From Candidatus Cloacimonadota bacterium (GTDB taxonomy: Bacteria > Cloacimonadota > Cloacimonadia > Cloacimonadales > GCA-2742885): DNA of 64,000 bases. Of the stretch, positions 54,018-63,482 are shown in pieces. The notes under the pieces were generated by a model. It saw only the letters and a program-made list of their open reading frames with translations, was not told the origin of the DNA and searched no databases. Positions within the stretch are counted from its first letter, which is position 1, and each line of letters begins with the position of its first letter. The translations under genes were made by a program, and so were the position numbers. The stretch covers positions 62,001-126,000 of the forward strand of contig PDOO01000023.1 of assembly GCA_002742885.1 (NCBI GenBank), written 5' to 3'.

Positions 54018-55283
54018 GTGGCAAAGAAATTTTCCGTACCGAGAGGTACTTACGATATTTTACCTGAAGAAAGCAGAAAATGGAATTACATTAAAAATAA
54101 ATTTAAGAAAATTTGCAGTCAATACGGGTTCGGAGAAATTGTTACTCCTGTTTTTGAACAGGCAAATCTTTTTGAAAGAAGTTCGGGAGATACTTCTGAT
54201 GTCGTGCAAAAAGAAATGTACAAATTTGAAGATAAAAAAGGACGACTTTTTGCCTTGAGACCGGAGGGAACCGCTCCCGTCATTCGCAGTTATGTCGAGA
54301 ATAATTTGGGCTTTTCCGGCAATGTCGTAAAATTGGCTTATACCGGACCGATGTTCCGCTACGATCGTCCTCAAAAAGGCAGATACAGACAATTTTATCA
54401 GTTCGGAATTGAAGCCATAGGCTCCGATCATCCTTATATTGATGCGGAAATTATTGCTTTCGGATATCACTTTTTGACTGAGCTGGGATTGAAAAATTTT
54501 ACGGTGGAAATAAACAGTCTGGGCTGTCCTGATTGTATGGAAGATTACAATAAAGCATTGCGTGATTTTATTCGTCCGAATCTGGATAAAATGTGTCCCG
54601 ACTGCCAAAAAAGATTCGATAAAAATCCCAAACGCCTTTTGGATTGCAAATCGGAAACTTGTAAAACTTACGTAAAAAATTCTCCGTCCGTGCTTGATTA
54701 TTTGGATGAAGACTGCAAGGAAAAGTTTGAAAAAGTAAAAGAATATCTCGCCGCAATGGAAATTCCTTTCGCCGTAAATCCCGGAATAGTAAGAGGATTA
54801 GATTATTACACCAACACGGCGTTTGAATTTATAAACAACAATCTGGGAGCTCAAAGCGCTGTTTTGGCGGGCGGTCGTTACAACGGACTTGTCGGAATGA
54901 TCGGCGGAAAAGAAACTCCCGGAATTGGTTTTGCCGGAGGATTTGAACGTTTGATTTTATCCATGGAACAGGAAAATCTTTCTTTCGGAGAGGAAGAAAA
55001 GCCGGATGCTTACTTTGTGAATCTGGGCGAAAAAGCGGAACTTGCCGCTTATAAAATTGTTGCTGATTTGAGAAAGGCGGGTTTGACCGTAAAATTTGAT
55101 ATTGATAAAAACTCAGTGAAATCTCAAATGAAAGCTGCCGATAAATCAGGAGCGAATTTTTGCCTTATTCTCGGAGAAGACGAACTTGAAAACGATAAAA
55201 TAATGATAAAAAACCTGGAAACCGGAAATCAGGAATTATATTTGATAAAAGAAATTCCGGAAATAATTAAAAAAAGGGGATAA
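54018..55283 (+). CDS. hisS: Histidine--tRNA ligase
   Basis: 421 residues. VPRGTYDILPEES at the start, class II motif 2 GPMFRYDRPQKGRYRQFYQF, the histidine-A loop GIVRGLDYYTNTAFEF, and motif 3 with GFAGGFERLIL. The C-terminal ~90 residues form the anticodon-binding domain. The start is GTG with AAGGAG upstream. A CXXC pair (CPDCMEDY, CPDCQKRF) lies in the insertion domain. hisS, proS and an S4 protein form one transcript. Confidence 0.96.
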   Translation: MAKKFSVPRGTYDILPEESRKWNYIKNKFKKICSQYGFGEIVTPVFEQANLFERSSGDTSDVVQKEMYKFEDKKGRLFALRPEGTAPVIRSYVENNLGFSGNVVKLAYTGPMFRYDRPQKGRYRQFYQFGIEAIGSDHPYIDAEIIAFGYHFLTELGLKNFTVEINSLGCPDCMEDYNKALRDFIRPNLDKMCPDCQKRFDKNPKRLLDCKSETCKTYVKNSPSVLDYLDEDCKEKFEKVKEYLAAMEIPFAVNPGIVRGLDYYTNTAFEFINNNLGAQSAVLAGGRYNGLVGMIGGKETPGIGFAGGFERLILSMEQENLSFGEEEKPDAYFVNLGEKAELAAYKIVADLRKAGLTVKFDIDKNSVKSQMKAADKSGANFCLILGEDELENDKIMIKNLETGNQELYLIKEIPEIIKKRG

Positions 55284-55285
55284 AA

Positions 55286-56809
55286 ATGGCAAAAACACAG
55301 AAAACGGCAGTAACGCCGACAAGATCAGAAGATTATCCGCAGTGGTATCAAAATGTTATAAAAGTTTCCGATCTTGCCGAAAACAGCGAAGTAAGAGGTT
55401 GTATGGTTATTAAGCCGTGGGGCTACGCTGTTTGGGAAAATATTCAAAGAATACTGGATGAAATGTTTAAAGAAACAGGACACAAAAATGCTTATTTTCC
55501 GCTTTTTATCCCGAAAGCATATTTTGAAAAAGAAGCCGAGCATGTGGAAGGATTTGCCAAAGAATGCGCGGTTGTTACTCATTCCAGACTGGAAGAAGAC
55601 GGCAAAGGCGGTTTGAAACCGGCGGGAGAATTGACCGAACCCATGATCGTAAGACCGACCTCCGAAACCATTATCGGCTCGTCTTTCGCCAAATGGATAA
55701 ATTCTTATCGTGATCTGCCGCTTCTCATTAATCAATGGGCAAACGTGGTGCGTTGGGAATTGAGAACCAGACTTTTCTTGAGAACTTCCGAGTTTTTGTG
55801 GCAGGAAGGACATACCGCCCACGAAACAAAAGAAGAAGCTGCGGAAGAAACCGTAAAAATGCTTAATGTTTACGCCGATTTTGCGGAAAATTATCTTGCC
55901 GTTCCCGTTTTAAAAGGCGTTAAATCAAAATCGGAAACTTTCCCCGGAGCAATCAATACTTACGCCATCGAAGCCATGATGCAGGATAAAAAAGCATTGC
56001 AAGCCGGAACTTCTCATTTTCTCGGACAAAATTTTTCTCGCGCCTCAAACATAAAATTCCAGAGCAGGGAAGGAAAAGAAGAATTTGCCTGGACAACTTC
56101 CTGGGGCGTTTCCACCAGATTGATAGGGGCTTTGATTATGGCTCACAGCGATGATAACGGTTTGGTTTTACCTCCCAAAATAGCTCCCGCTCACGTTGCG
56201 ATTATTCCGATTTATAAAAATGAAGAACAGAAAAAACAGATTCTCGAATTTGTAAATAATCTTAAATCGGAACTTAAAACCTTGTATTACTGCGGACGCA
56301 AGTTGATCGTCGAAATAGATGACAGAGAACTTACCGGCAGCGAAAGATCATGGAGCTGGATTAAAAAAGGCATCCCTGTAAGATTGGAAGTCGGGCCTCG
56401 CGATATGGCAAAAGATTCCGTTTTTATGGGAAGAAGAGATAAAGAACCGAAAGACAAATGCGGAATAACGACAACGGAATTTAAAGAAAATATTATAAAT
56501 ATCTTGGATGAGATTCAGAACAATATTTTTGCAAAAGCTCTTGCGTTCAGAGAAGAAAATACCGTTAAAATTGATGACAAAGACGAATTTTACGCTTATT
56601 TTACCGCCAAAAACCAAAAGAAACCGGAAATTCACGGCGGTTTTGCTTTAAGCCATTGGTGCGGTTCTGCCGAATGCGAAGAGAAAATAAAAAATGACCT
56701 GAAAGTTACCACCAGAGTTATCCCCGAAAACACCGAAAAAGAAACCGGAAAATGTCTTTTCTGCGGAAAAGAAAGCGAGGGTCGGGTTATCTTTGCGAAA
56801 AGCTATTAA
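55286..56809 (+). CDS. proS: Proline--tRNA ligase, archaeal/eukaryotic (ProS3) type
   Basis: 507 residues. The N terminus DYPQWYQNVIKVSDLAE is that of the archaeal/eukaryotic form. RPTSETIIGSSFAKWI and ANVVRWELRTRLFLRTSEFL are class II motifs. There is no inserted editing domain as in the E. coli type. The C-terminal zinc-like domain has CGSAECEEKI and CLFCGKES, and the protein ends in Tyr, as in this subclass. It charges tRNA-Pro. It starts three bases after hisS. Confidence 0.95.
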   Translation: MAKTQKTAVTPTRSEDYPQWYQNVIKVSDLAENSEVRGCMVIKPWGYAVWENIQRILDEMFKETGHKNAYFPLFIPKAYFEKEAEHVEGFAKECAVVTHSRLEEDGKGGLKPAGELTEPMIVRPTSETIIGSSFAKWINSYRDLPLLINQWANVVRWELRTRLFLRTSEFLWQEGHTAHETKEEAAEETVKMLNVYADFAENYLAVPVLKGVKSKSETFPGAINTYAIEAMMQDKKALQAGTSHFLGQNFSRASNIKFQSREGKEEFAWTTSWGVSTRLIGALIMAHSDDNGLVLPPKIAPAHVAIIPIYKNEEQKKQILEFVNNLKSELKTLYYCGRKLIVEIDDRELTGSERSWSWIKKGIPVRLEVGPRDMAKDSVFMGRRDKEPKDKCGITTTEFKENIINILDEIQNNIFAKALAFREENTVKIDDKDEFYAYFTAKNQKKPEIHGGFALSHWCGSAECEEKIKNDLKVTTRVIPENTEKETGKCLFCGKESEGRVIFAKSY

Positions 56810-56821
56810 GATGAGGGCATA

Positions 56822-57142
56822 ATGAAATTTTGGCTCAAAAAGGGTTCTGACGATATTTTTCTGGATCAACTTTTGAAAGCTGTCGGAATCAAGGAAACTT
56901 ACAGCGAACTTAAAGACTTGATTACAAATACGCGAGTAAAAGTGAACAATAAAGTCGAACTTTTCCCCAAAAGAAAAATTGTCGCCGGAGATATTGTAAA
57001 AGTGTTCGATAAATTCATTCGGGTTTGCGGAAAAGCCGAAGCAATCGAGTTTTCCAAACAACGCAATGCGGTTGAAGAAGTTCATCATAAACGAGCGGTC
57101 AACACTTGGACGGAAAAAAAAATTAAAAAGAAACAGCCTTAA
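56822..57142 (+). CDS. S4-domain RNA-binding protein
   Basis: 106 residues, basic. Residues about 10-70 form an S4 fold (FLDQLLKAVGIKETYSELKD, then VKVNNKVELFPKRKIVAGDI). The Lys-rich C-terminal tail ends KKIKKKQP. Small S4 proteins of the YbcJ/RqcP kind bind ribosomal RNA or tRNA; the exact subfamily is open. It is the last gene of the hisS-proS operon, with a terminator just after it. Confidence 0.8.
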   Translation: MKFWLKKGSDDIFLDQLLKAVGIKETYSELKDLITNTRVKVNNKVELFPKRKIVAGDIVKVFDKFIRVCGKAEAIEFSKQRNAVEEVHHKRAVNTWTEKKIKKKQP

Positions 57143-57143
57143 A

Positions 57144-57171
57144 ATCCCCGACTTATGTCGGGATTTTTTTT
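57144..57171 (+). terminator. Rho-independent terminator after S4 gene
   Basis: CCCGAC / GTCGGG with a TTAT loop, extended by A-T pairs, and eight T. Confidence 0.9.
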
Positions 57172-57253
57172 GAGCTGAATTTTAATTCCGGGGCAACGGA
57201 TTGAGAATTTTTTATTTGAGGATTTTTGTCTCTGCTGTTCGTTAAAATACCCC

Positions 57254-57297
57254 TGCGAATATTTCCGATCGAATTATGATCAGGCAAAATATTCGCA
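57254..57297 (-). terminator. Terminator-like inverted repeat of the T9SS cargo gene
   Basis: A perfect 11-bp inverted repeat TGCGAATATTT / AAATATTCGCA with an inner GATC/GATC pair, 17 bases beyond the minus-strand stop at 57314. On the minus strand it is followed by GGGGTATTTT. It converges with the S4 terminator. Confidence 0.6.
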
Positions 57298-57313
57298 AGG
57301 GAAAGTTAATTTT

Positions 57314-59446
57314 CTATTTCAACATTAAAATTTTATTTACGGCAGAAGAATTTCCGGTTTGAATTTTATAGAAATAAACCCCGGAAGCAAGATTGTCGTC
57401 ATGATTATCTTTTCCGTTCCATTTAACGCTGTAATTGCCTTTCTTTTGAAACTCCGAGACTAAGGTTTTCACTTTTTGACCTTTGATATTGAATATTGAC
57501 AGATCGATCTCTCCGTCCGAAGGAACAGTATAGTATATTACGGTAAAAGGATTGAAAGGATTGGGACTGCACTTTGTTTTTATCTCTTTCAGATCAACAA
57601 TTTGTTCCGGATTTGGAGATTGAAAAGAAAAATCGGTTATTGCCTTCATGTTGAAAGATATTTCGGTTGTTTGTTCATTTTTTACCGGGATATTATACGC
57701 AACGGCAGATTCATAAAAAACTCTTTGGAAGCTTAAATCATAATTGCCTTCCGGCAATTGCGCCTCAAAATATCCCGTACTGTCGGCAACCGTGAAATAA
57801 ATTGAATTATTGTCAGGTTTTATAAGGACGTAATCAACCGGTTCGCCTGTTATCGTTTCAGTGATATATCCGGTTAATTTACCGAGTTGCGGAGAGCCGT
57901 ATTCGTAAGCTCCTATATCAATACGAGAGATTCCGTCTCCGTCTCCGTCCCAAACGCGTACGGAATTTTCAAGATCAGCGGGAAAGTAACCGGTTGTATC
58001 AAATCCGGCATCTGTTGCTATGCTGTTTTCCGCAAGTCTGAAATCTCCGTTTTCGATATCTGCAAATATTTGTTGAGCTTCCGAAGAATCAACCGTAATA
58101 TTTCCTCCGCCGTCTATGCATCCCTCAGGCAGTTCGAAATCAGTAATGCAGTTTCTGAAAACAGGGGTGCCGGCATATTCCTGAATATTTTCATTCCCTA
58201 TAAAAATACAATTATTATAAGTACCTTGAAATGAGCTGTCAAAGGCATATTTATTATTAATTGATAAATTATTATTTATTGACCTTTTATTCGTTGAAAA
58301 GGCTTGTTCAATCATTCCGTAACTTGTTTTTCCGTTGTATGAACAATTATTAAACATCTCAACATTGCCTGCTGTTGATAAGTTGCCGTCATTTAAGGTG
58401 TTTTTTAAATATTTGCTTGAAGGACTGGATAAATTAACATATCCTCCTTGAAAATAATTATCGCTTATTTCCAAATATACGGATTCTGCATTCAATAACT
58501 CTGTTTTGTTTCCGATAATTCGATTGCCTTTTACGTAAACCGAATCTTTTCCTTTTATATTTAATCCTCTTCTGCAATTTTCGATATTATTTTTATAAAT
58601 ATAGTTAGAGCGAGCAGAAACAAATTTTGCGGAAGCAGCATTAAAACCGGTTCGAGAGTTTCTTATTGTATTAAAGGCGCAAACAGAATTTCTTATATCG
58701 CTCGAAAGATCATCGAACTGATTATTGCAAATCAAAGGCATAAGCTCATCGCTTTGCGAAGGATATAAATTTATGGCAAATCTGCCTCCGTAATTATATC
58801 CGAACAGATTAGTGTTATCCGTATAATAAAACTTATTATTTGTGATTTCAACATCTCTAAGTATGTCTTGAGCAAAAGACGGGGATTTTCTAAATGTAAT
58901 GCCGAAATGACAATTACAAAAAATATTGTCTTTGAATAAACCGGTTCGGTTACGAACCGAAATTGCTCCTTCGGCGACATCGATATCTCCCATAAACATT
59001 TTTTGAGCATATTCGAATCGACAATATTTGAAACGACACATTTCCGCATTTTCGGATATATATATCGTACCCCAAAAATATTCATCAATATCTTGTAATC
59101 TTGTTATCAGAATTCTTTTATTTTCGGTTCCTTCTGCTATTATTTTCCCGTCAACCCAAATAAATTTGGCAACCGAATGACCGTCGGGACTTGAGGAAAA
59201 GTTAACGAAATCCCAAAATTTTTTGTATTCGGCAGCGCTTAAGTATATTTCGGTTCCGGGCAATATCCTTAGCGTTACGCCTTCATCAACAAAGAGATTG
59301 GAAGTTATTATGTAAGGATTATTATCTGGAGACCAAATCGTGTCTTCCGTCAAATGACCTCCGACTTCAATGCTGCTTAAAATCGAAAAGGATAAAAATA
59401 AAAAAAACATCATTGATACTTTGAGTATCTTGTCTGCGCGTTTCAT
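57314..59446 (-). CDS. Secreted right-handed beta-helix protein with T9SS sorting domain
   Basis: 710 residues. Signal peptide about 1-25 with hydrophobic FFLFLSFSILSS. Residues about 95-450 show the repeating short strands of a right-handed parallel beta helix, with Asn-rich turns (GNRIIGNKTELLNAE, NNLSINNKYAFDSS). Residues about 525-600 form a carboxypeptidase-regulatory-like domain (GKLTGYITETITGEPVDYVL). The last ~85 residues are a T9SS type A sorting domain (CSPNPFNPFTVIYYTVP ... ASGVYFYKIQTG), ending NKILMLK. It is probably a surface protein acting on or binding polysaccharide; no catalytic residues can be named. AAGGAG precedes the ATG. Confidence 0.85.
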   Translation of the reverse strand: MKRADKILKVSMMFFLFLSFSILSSIEVGGHLTEDTIWSPDNNPYIITSNLFVDEGVTLRILPGTEIYLSAAEYKKFWDFVNFSSSPDGHSVAKFIWVDGKIIAEGTENKRILITRLQDIDEYFWGTIYISENAEMCRFKYCRFEYAQKMFMGDIDVAEGAISVRNRTGLFKDNIFCNCHFGITFRKSPSFAQDILRDVEITNNKFYYTDNTNLFGYNYGGRFAINLYPSQSDELMPLICNNQFDDLSSDIRNSVCAFNTIRNSRTGFNAASAKFVSARSNYIYKNNIENCRRGLNIKGKDSVYVKGNRIIGNKTELLNAESVYLEISDNYFQGGYVNLSSPSSKYLKNTLNDGNLSTAGNVEMFNNCSYNGKTSYGMIEQAFSTNKRSINNNLSINNKYAFDSSFQGTYNNCIFIGNENIQEYAGTPVFRNCITDFELPEGCIDGGGNITVDSSEAQQIFADIENGDFRLAENSIATDAGFDTTGYFPADLENSVRVWDGDGDGISRIDIGAYEYGSPQLGKLTGYITETITGEPVDYVLIKPDNNSIYFTVADSTGYFEAQLPEGNYDLSFQRVFYESAVAYNIPVKNEQTTEISFNMKAITDFSFQSPNPEQIVDLKEIKTKCSPNPFNPFTVIYYTVPSDGEIDLSIFNIKGQKVKTLVSEFQKKGNYSVKWNGKDNHDDNLASGVYFYKIQTGNSSAVNKILMLK

Positions 59447-59716
59447 AACCGATCTCCTTATTTTTTGTATTTTGTGAAACGCCCTGAAAAAAACAATCTC
59501 TTTTGTTAAGAAATAAAAAAGGAAATTAATGCCTTATTTTATTGCAGAATTTCATAAAAATAACAAGAGCTTTAAATTTGCTGTTTAGATTCTTATTTTG
59601 AAGTTTATCATATTTTTTATATTTTGTTCTTTTTTAATATTTGACAAAATTAAAGCCTCTGTTTTACAGACTGAAATTTAAAAAAAATAAAATTAAAAGG
59701 AGTGAAAATAAGGTAT
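59447..59716. other. Divergent intergenic region with promoter signal
   Basis: It is AT-rich. TTGACA at 59641-59646 lies 76 bases before the plus-strand start; 17 bases on is TTACAG. AAGGAG at 59697-59702 is the only strong ribosome binding site. No gene or RNA is seen. Confidence 0.4.
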
Positions 59717-60808
59717 ATGATTAATAATACGGTGCTGGTTTTTTTCTTGTCTTTTCTGTGTGTCTATGCGATTACTCCTTTGATTATAAAGTTTGCTCTA
59801 AAAACGAATTTCGTAGATAATCCCAATGCCAGAAAAATTCATAAAAAAGCAATTCCTTTATTGGGCGGAGTTGCCGTTTTTATAGGCTTTTGTCTGCTTG
59901 TTTTCGGAGCCGTAATTTTTTCTTCTCATTGGGAGTTCGACAGATATTTTAAAGGTTATCTCGGAGGAGCGGGCATAATTTTTATCGTCGGTCTCATAGA
60001 TGATAAAGCGGCGATGTCTCCTAAAATTAAAATGTTGGGTCAATTTGTTTCATGCGCTGTTTTTATTTGGTCAAATAATTTAACGACTCTTTTCGGAACC
60101 TGGTATTTTACTCTTCCCGTATTGTTTTTCTGGATGATCGGTTTAATGAATGCTTTGAATTTTTTGGATAATATGGACGGCATTATTTCCGGAATGTCGG
60201 CAATTATTGCTTTGGGATTTTTTATTTTCAGTATTCTTTTGGCAACTCCGCAGAATGAGTTTCTGACAAAATATTTCGGATTGCTTTCTCTTGCTTTTGC
60301 CGGCTCGGTTCTGGGATTTTTATTTTATAATTTTAATCCGGCTAAGATTTTTCTCGGAGATGCCGGGAGCATGTTTATAGGTTATTTTTTGGCGACGATG
60401 GGAATTTTGACGGGAAGAATTGCCGTAATAAGAACGGAAAACAATTTTTATTATCTTTTGCCGGTTTTGTTGCTCAGTTATGCCGTTTTTGATATCTCTT
60501 TCGTCAGCGTTACCAGAAAAATAAAAGGCATAAGCGTTTCGGAAGGCGGAAAAGATCATACGACGCATCGCATAAGAAATGCTTTGAAATCAACAAAAAT
60601 AACGGCTATTTTTATTTATATCATTAATTTTTTGATAGTTTTATTTTCTATTTTGCTGATTAGAATGAAATCGGATGTTTTATTGTATGTCTCATCTGTA
60701 ATTATTGCCTTGATTTTTGTTTATTTCGGCTATGAACTGTCGAAATCTGATTGCGTGATAACGGAAAACCAGTTAAAATCTCAACAACGGAAAAGAGGCA
60801 AAAAATGA
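59717..60808 (+). CDS. WecA/MraY-type undecaprenyl-phosphate sugar-phosphate transferase
   Basis: 363 residues and about ten membrane helices. The motifs of the polyprenyl-phosphate N-acetylhexosamine-1-phosphate transferase family are present: NARKIHKKAIPLLGGVAV, GLIDDKAAMSPKIKM (Mg2+-binding DD), NALNFLDNMDGIISGMSAI (catalytic NxxxNxxDGxD-like), KIFLGDAGSMFIGYFLA and GGKDHTTHRIRN (HR motif of WecA). It starts lipid-linked O-antigen or capsule synthesis. A GTG at 59702 overlaps AAGGAG itself, so it is unlikely; the ATG at 59717 is used, but its spacing is not ideal. It overlaps the next gene by four bases. Confidence 0.88.
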   Translation: MINNTVLVFFLSFLCVYAITPLIIKFALKTNFVDNPNARKIHKKAIPLLGGVAVFIGFCLLVFGAVIFSSHWEFDRYFKGYLGGAGIIFIVGLIDDKAAMSPKIKMLGQFVSCAVFIWSNNLTTLFGTWYFTLPVLFFWMIGLMNALNFLDNMDGIISGMSAIIALGFFIFSILLATPQNEFLTKYFGLLSLAFAGSVLGFLFYNFNPAKIFLGDAGSMFIGYFLATMGILTGRIAVIRTENNFYYLLPVLLLSYAVFDISFVSVTRKIKGISVSEGGKDHTTHRIRNALKSTKITAIFIYIINFLIVLFSILLIRMKSDVLLYVSSVIIALIFVYFGYELSKSDCVITENQLKSQQRKRGKK

Positions 60809-61533
60809 AAATATCGACCTTGGGCACGTCTTCCGGCAATCCCGAACCGGGCAGATGTTTTTCTGCTGTATCGGTTGAGACCGGAGACAATGTTATTCTG
60901 TTTGATTGCGGAGAGGGCATTTCATGGAGATTGAAAGAAATTAAAGCGGAAATAAATCTGATTGACGCTATTGTCATAAGTCATTTTCATCCTGATCACG
61001 TTACCGGCATTTATATGCTTTTGCAAATGTTTTGTCTTAACGGAAGAAAAAAAGATTTAATTGTTTTTTTGCCTGAACAATCGGAGCGTTTTGAAAAAAC
61101 ATTGCCTCTTTTTTATCTTTTTAAAGAAACTTTCCCTTTTAAGTCAGTTTTTGAAAATGTTGAAAATATAAGCTCTTTTTATCCTTTTATCGAAATTTTT
61201 AAAAATTCTCACCTGTCCGGTTACAAGCAACGCGTTAAGGATGCCGGAGAAAGCAATCTGTTGAATTCTTATTCTTTTTCCGTGAGAGAAAACGATAAAA
61301 TATTTTATTATACCTCGGATATTAAAAATTTTGAAGGGATTGATTTTTCCGATAAAAATTTAGTGATAGCGGATGCTTTTCATCCGGACGGAGAAGAATT
61401 GTATGAATTGATTAAACAAAATCCGGGAAAATTCATATTGACTCACGGCATCAGTTCAAAATTAGACGGATTGATAAAAAAAGAAAAATTAAAAGCGGAA
61501 TTTGCAGATGATAAAAAAATTTACCTTATTTAG
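60805..61533 (+). CDS. Metallo-beta-lactamase-fold hydrolase, RNase Z-like
   Basis: 242 residues. The zinc-binding motif is VISHFHPDHVTGIYML, preceded by FDCGEGISWRL as in the RNase Z/ElaC superfamily, with later His in HLSGYKQR and LTHGISSK. The exosite of true tRNase Z is not evident, so a general MBL-fold hydrolase is the safer name. The start overlaps the transferase stop (ATGA) and its end overlaps the next gene by 26 bases. Confidence 0.85.
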   Translation: MKISTLGTSSGNPEPGRCFSAVSVETGDNVILFDCGEGISWRLKEIKAEINLIDAIVISHFHPDHVTGIYMLLQMFCLNGRKKDLIVFLPEQSERFEKTLPLFYLFKETFPFKSVFENVENISSFYPFIEIFKNSHLSGYKQRVKDAGESNLLNSYSFSVRENDKIFYYTSDIKNFEGIDFSDKNLVIADAFHPDGEELYELIKQNPGKFILTHGISSKLDGLIKKEKLKAEFADDKKIYLI

Positions 61534-62902
61534 TCTCGGAACTTTATTTGTTTTAACCGGTTGCGTTCAGAGCAACTATCAGGTTGCGGAAAGTTTGTTT
61601 GCCGGCAAAAAGTATGCGGGAGCCATTGAGTATTACGATAAATTTTTGGAAAATTCTGAAAACGGAGCAACCAAAACCATGGCTCAAATAAACCGAAATC
61701 AATGTTACCTTAAGCTTGGGATCGCTTCTTACGAAATTGAAAATTTCAGGCTTGCGACTCGTTTTTTCTATTTGGCGAATACGCCCGAAGCCGATACTTA
61801 TCTTGATGACTGCTACTATAAATTATCTCTTGAGGCGGGAGACGACATCAGAAAGGTTATGGCATATTACAGAACCGTAATTGATGAAATACCTAATTCG
61901 GATTTGGCGCCCGAACTTCTTTATAAAAGCATTGAAGCCGAAACTTTTGAACTGAAAGATAAAGAAAAAGCTTGGGCGGATTATAAAATTTTGGTTGATC
62001 GTTTCCCTGATGACGAATATGTTTTAAAGTCTCAAAAAATAATAGATACTTTCATTCCCGAGTTTATTGATTCTGCCGAAAACCTTAAAAAAGCGGCAGG
62101 TTACCGACCGGCTTTGGATCAACTTTTTGTTTTGGCCGAATATCCTTCCGGTTACAAAAATAGGATATATGAAAAAATAGCGGATATTTATATCGAATAC
62201 GGCGAATATTATATTAAGGAACGCGAGTTTATAAAGGCGGAAAAAAAGTTTCGCTCCGCTGAAGAATACGATCCGTCCAAATCTGCTTATATCGAAAAAA
62301 GACTTCGAGATATTTGTATGCTGTTTATTGAAAAAGGAGACGAATATTTAGCCGAAAGAGATATTGAAAATGCTGTTTTGCGTTATTCCAAAGCTTTTGA
62401 CATTATTCCTGAATTGAATAAAGCGAAGGAAGCCATTGCCAAAGCAAGAGAATTGGAAATTAACATTAAAAAAGCAAAAAAATTGAGCGCCGAAGCTCAA
62501 AAATACGAATATAAAAAAGATTATGCCAATGCTTTAAAGTTTTATCGAAAAGCGTACGAAGCCGATAAATTGAAAATCTATGCCCAAAAAGCAGAGTTGA
62601 ACGGCAATCTCGTAAAAGCGGAAAAGAACCCCATACCGTTTGCCAGAGAAATTCTTTTTAAACATAAAAACGGAAAAATTCCGAATGAAATATACAAGAT
62701 TGAAACTAAATTAAGAGAAAAATACGGAGATGAAATAACAACATCGGGCTGGAAATTTCTCATCAGTATAGGACAATTTCAATATGAAGCGCGCTATGAT
62801 ATTTTTTCTCCCGAAACAACTGATTTCTTTGTGTGGAAAATAAACCTTGCCGACAGAGAAATAGTACCTTTAAATAAAGCAAGCGAAGAGATCTCAAAAT
62901 GA
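61508..62902 (+). CDS. TPR-containing lipoprotein
   Basis: 464 residues. Lipobox LTGC with Cys19. Residues about 25-350 consist of tetratricopeptide-like helix pairs (AESLFAGKKYAGAIEYYDKF, AEKKFRSAEEYDPSK, AVLRYSKAFDIIPELNKAK, ALKFYRKAYEADK). The last ~90 residues form a different, mixed domain ending TDFFVWKINLADREIVPLN. Such proteins act as assembly scaffolds in the envelope. The frame opens at TTG 61502, but the ATG at 61508 starts at the signal. It overlaps the preceding gene by 26 bases and the following by four. Confidence 0.8.
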   Translation: MIKKFTLFSLGTLFVLTGCVQSNYQVAESLFAGKKYAGAIEYYDKFLENSENGATKTMAQINRNQCYLKLGIASYEIENFRLATRFFYLANTPEADTYLDDCYYKLSLEAGDDIRKVMAYYRTVIDEIPNSDLAPELLYKSIEAETFELKDKEKAWADYKILVDRFPDDEYVLKSQKIIDTFIPEFIDSAENLKKAAGYRPALDQLFVLAEYPSGYKNRIYEKIADIYIEYGEYYIKEREFIKAEKKFRSAEEYDPSKSAYIEKRLRDICMLFIEKGDEYLAERDIENAVLRYSKAFDIIPELNKAKEAIAKARELEINIKKAKKLSAEAQKYEYKKDYANALKFYRKAYEADKLKIYAQKAELNGNLVKAEKNPIPFAREILFKHKNGKIPNEIYKIETKLREKYGDEITTSGWKFLISIGQFQYEARYDIFSPETTDFFVWKINLADREIVPLNKASEEISK

Positions 62903-63474
62903 AAAATATAATACTTATTGCCCTGTCTTTAATTTTTGTCGATTGTTTCGGCGAATTTGATTTGGAATCATTCAGCAACCCCAGAAAATACGGTTGGGAA
63001 ACTTATGAGGACAGAAGAAATGCCGGAAAAGAACTTTACGAAAAACAAAAACTTTTACAGCTTTACCACATGAATTATCAAAAACCTTTGGTTAATGCCG
63101 GGCGTTCCGCTTTAGTGCCGGGCTGGGGGCATTTTGCCGTTGAAAGATATACCAAAGGACAAATCTTGCTGGGAATGGAAATAATTTTTGCCGGCACGAC
63201 TTTTTATTATTACGATCAATATCGGGATTATTACGATAAATACGAAGCAGCTTCGCAAAGCGATAAAATTCAGTATTATTTCGATAAAGCTCAAACGCCT
63301 TACAGACTTGCCGGTTCGTTTTTCGGACTGTATTGCCTGGTCTGGATTTATACCGTTTACGACACTTTTTTGGTTACGGACGATTACAACGGCGATATTT
63401 GGGATAAAATAATAAAAAATCACCGAGAAAGCGCTTTCACTGTTACGCCGACCGGCTTTTCTTACAGATTTTAG
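62899..63474 (+). CDS. DUF5683-like membrane protein
   Basis: 191 residues. A short signal (MKNIILIALSLIFVDCFG), then a charged segment, followed by RSALVPGWGHFAVERYTKG and LLGMEIIFAGTTFYYYDQYR, the pattern of DUF5683-type proteins (P-GxGq-y...kG...g). A second membrane stretch lies near 142-160. It often accompanies envelope lipoproteins in FCB bacteria; function unknown. It overlaps the TPR lipoprotein by four bases. Confidence 0.7.
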   Translation: MKNIILIALSLIFVDCFGEFDLESFSNPRKYGWETYEDRRNAGKELYEKQKLLQLYHMNYQKPLVNAGRSALVPGWGHFAVERYTKGQILLGMEIIFAGTTFYYYDQYRDYYDKYEAASQSDKIQYYFDKAQTPYRLAGSFFGLYCLVWIYTVYDTFLVTDDYNGDIWDKIIKNHRESAFTVTPTGFSYRF

Positions 63475-63482
63475 GAGGAATA

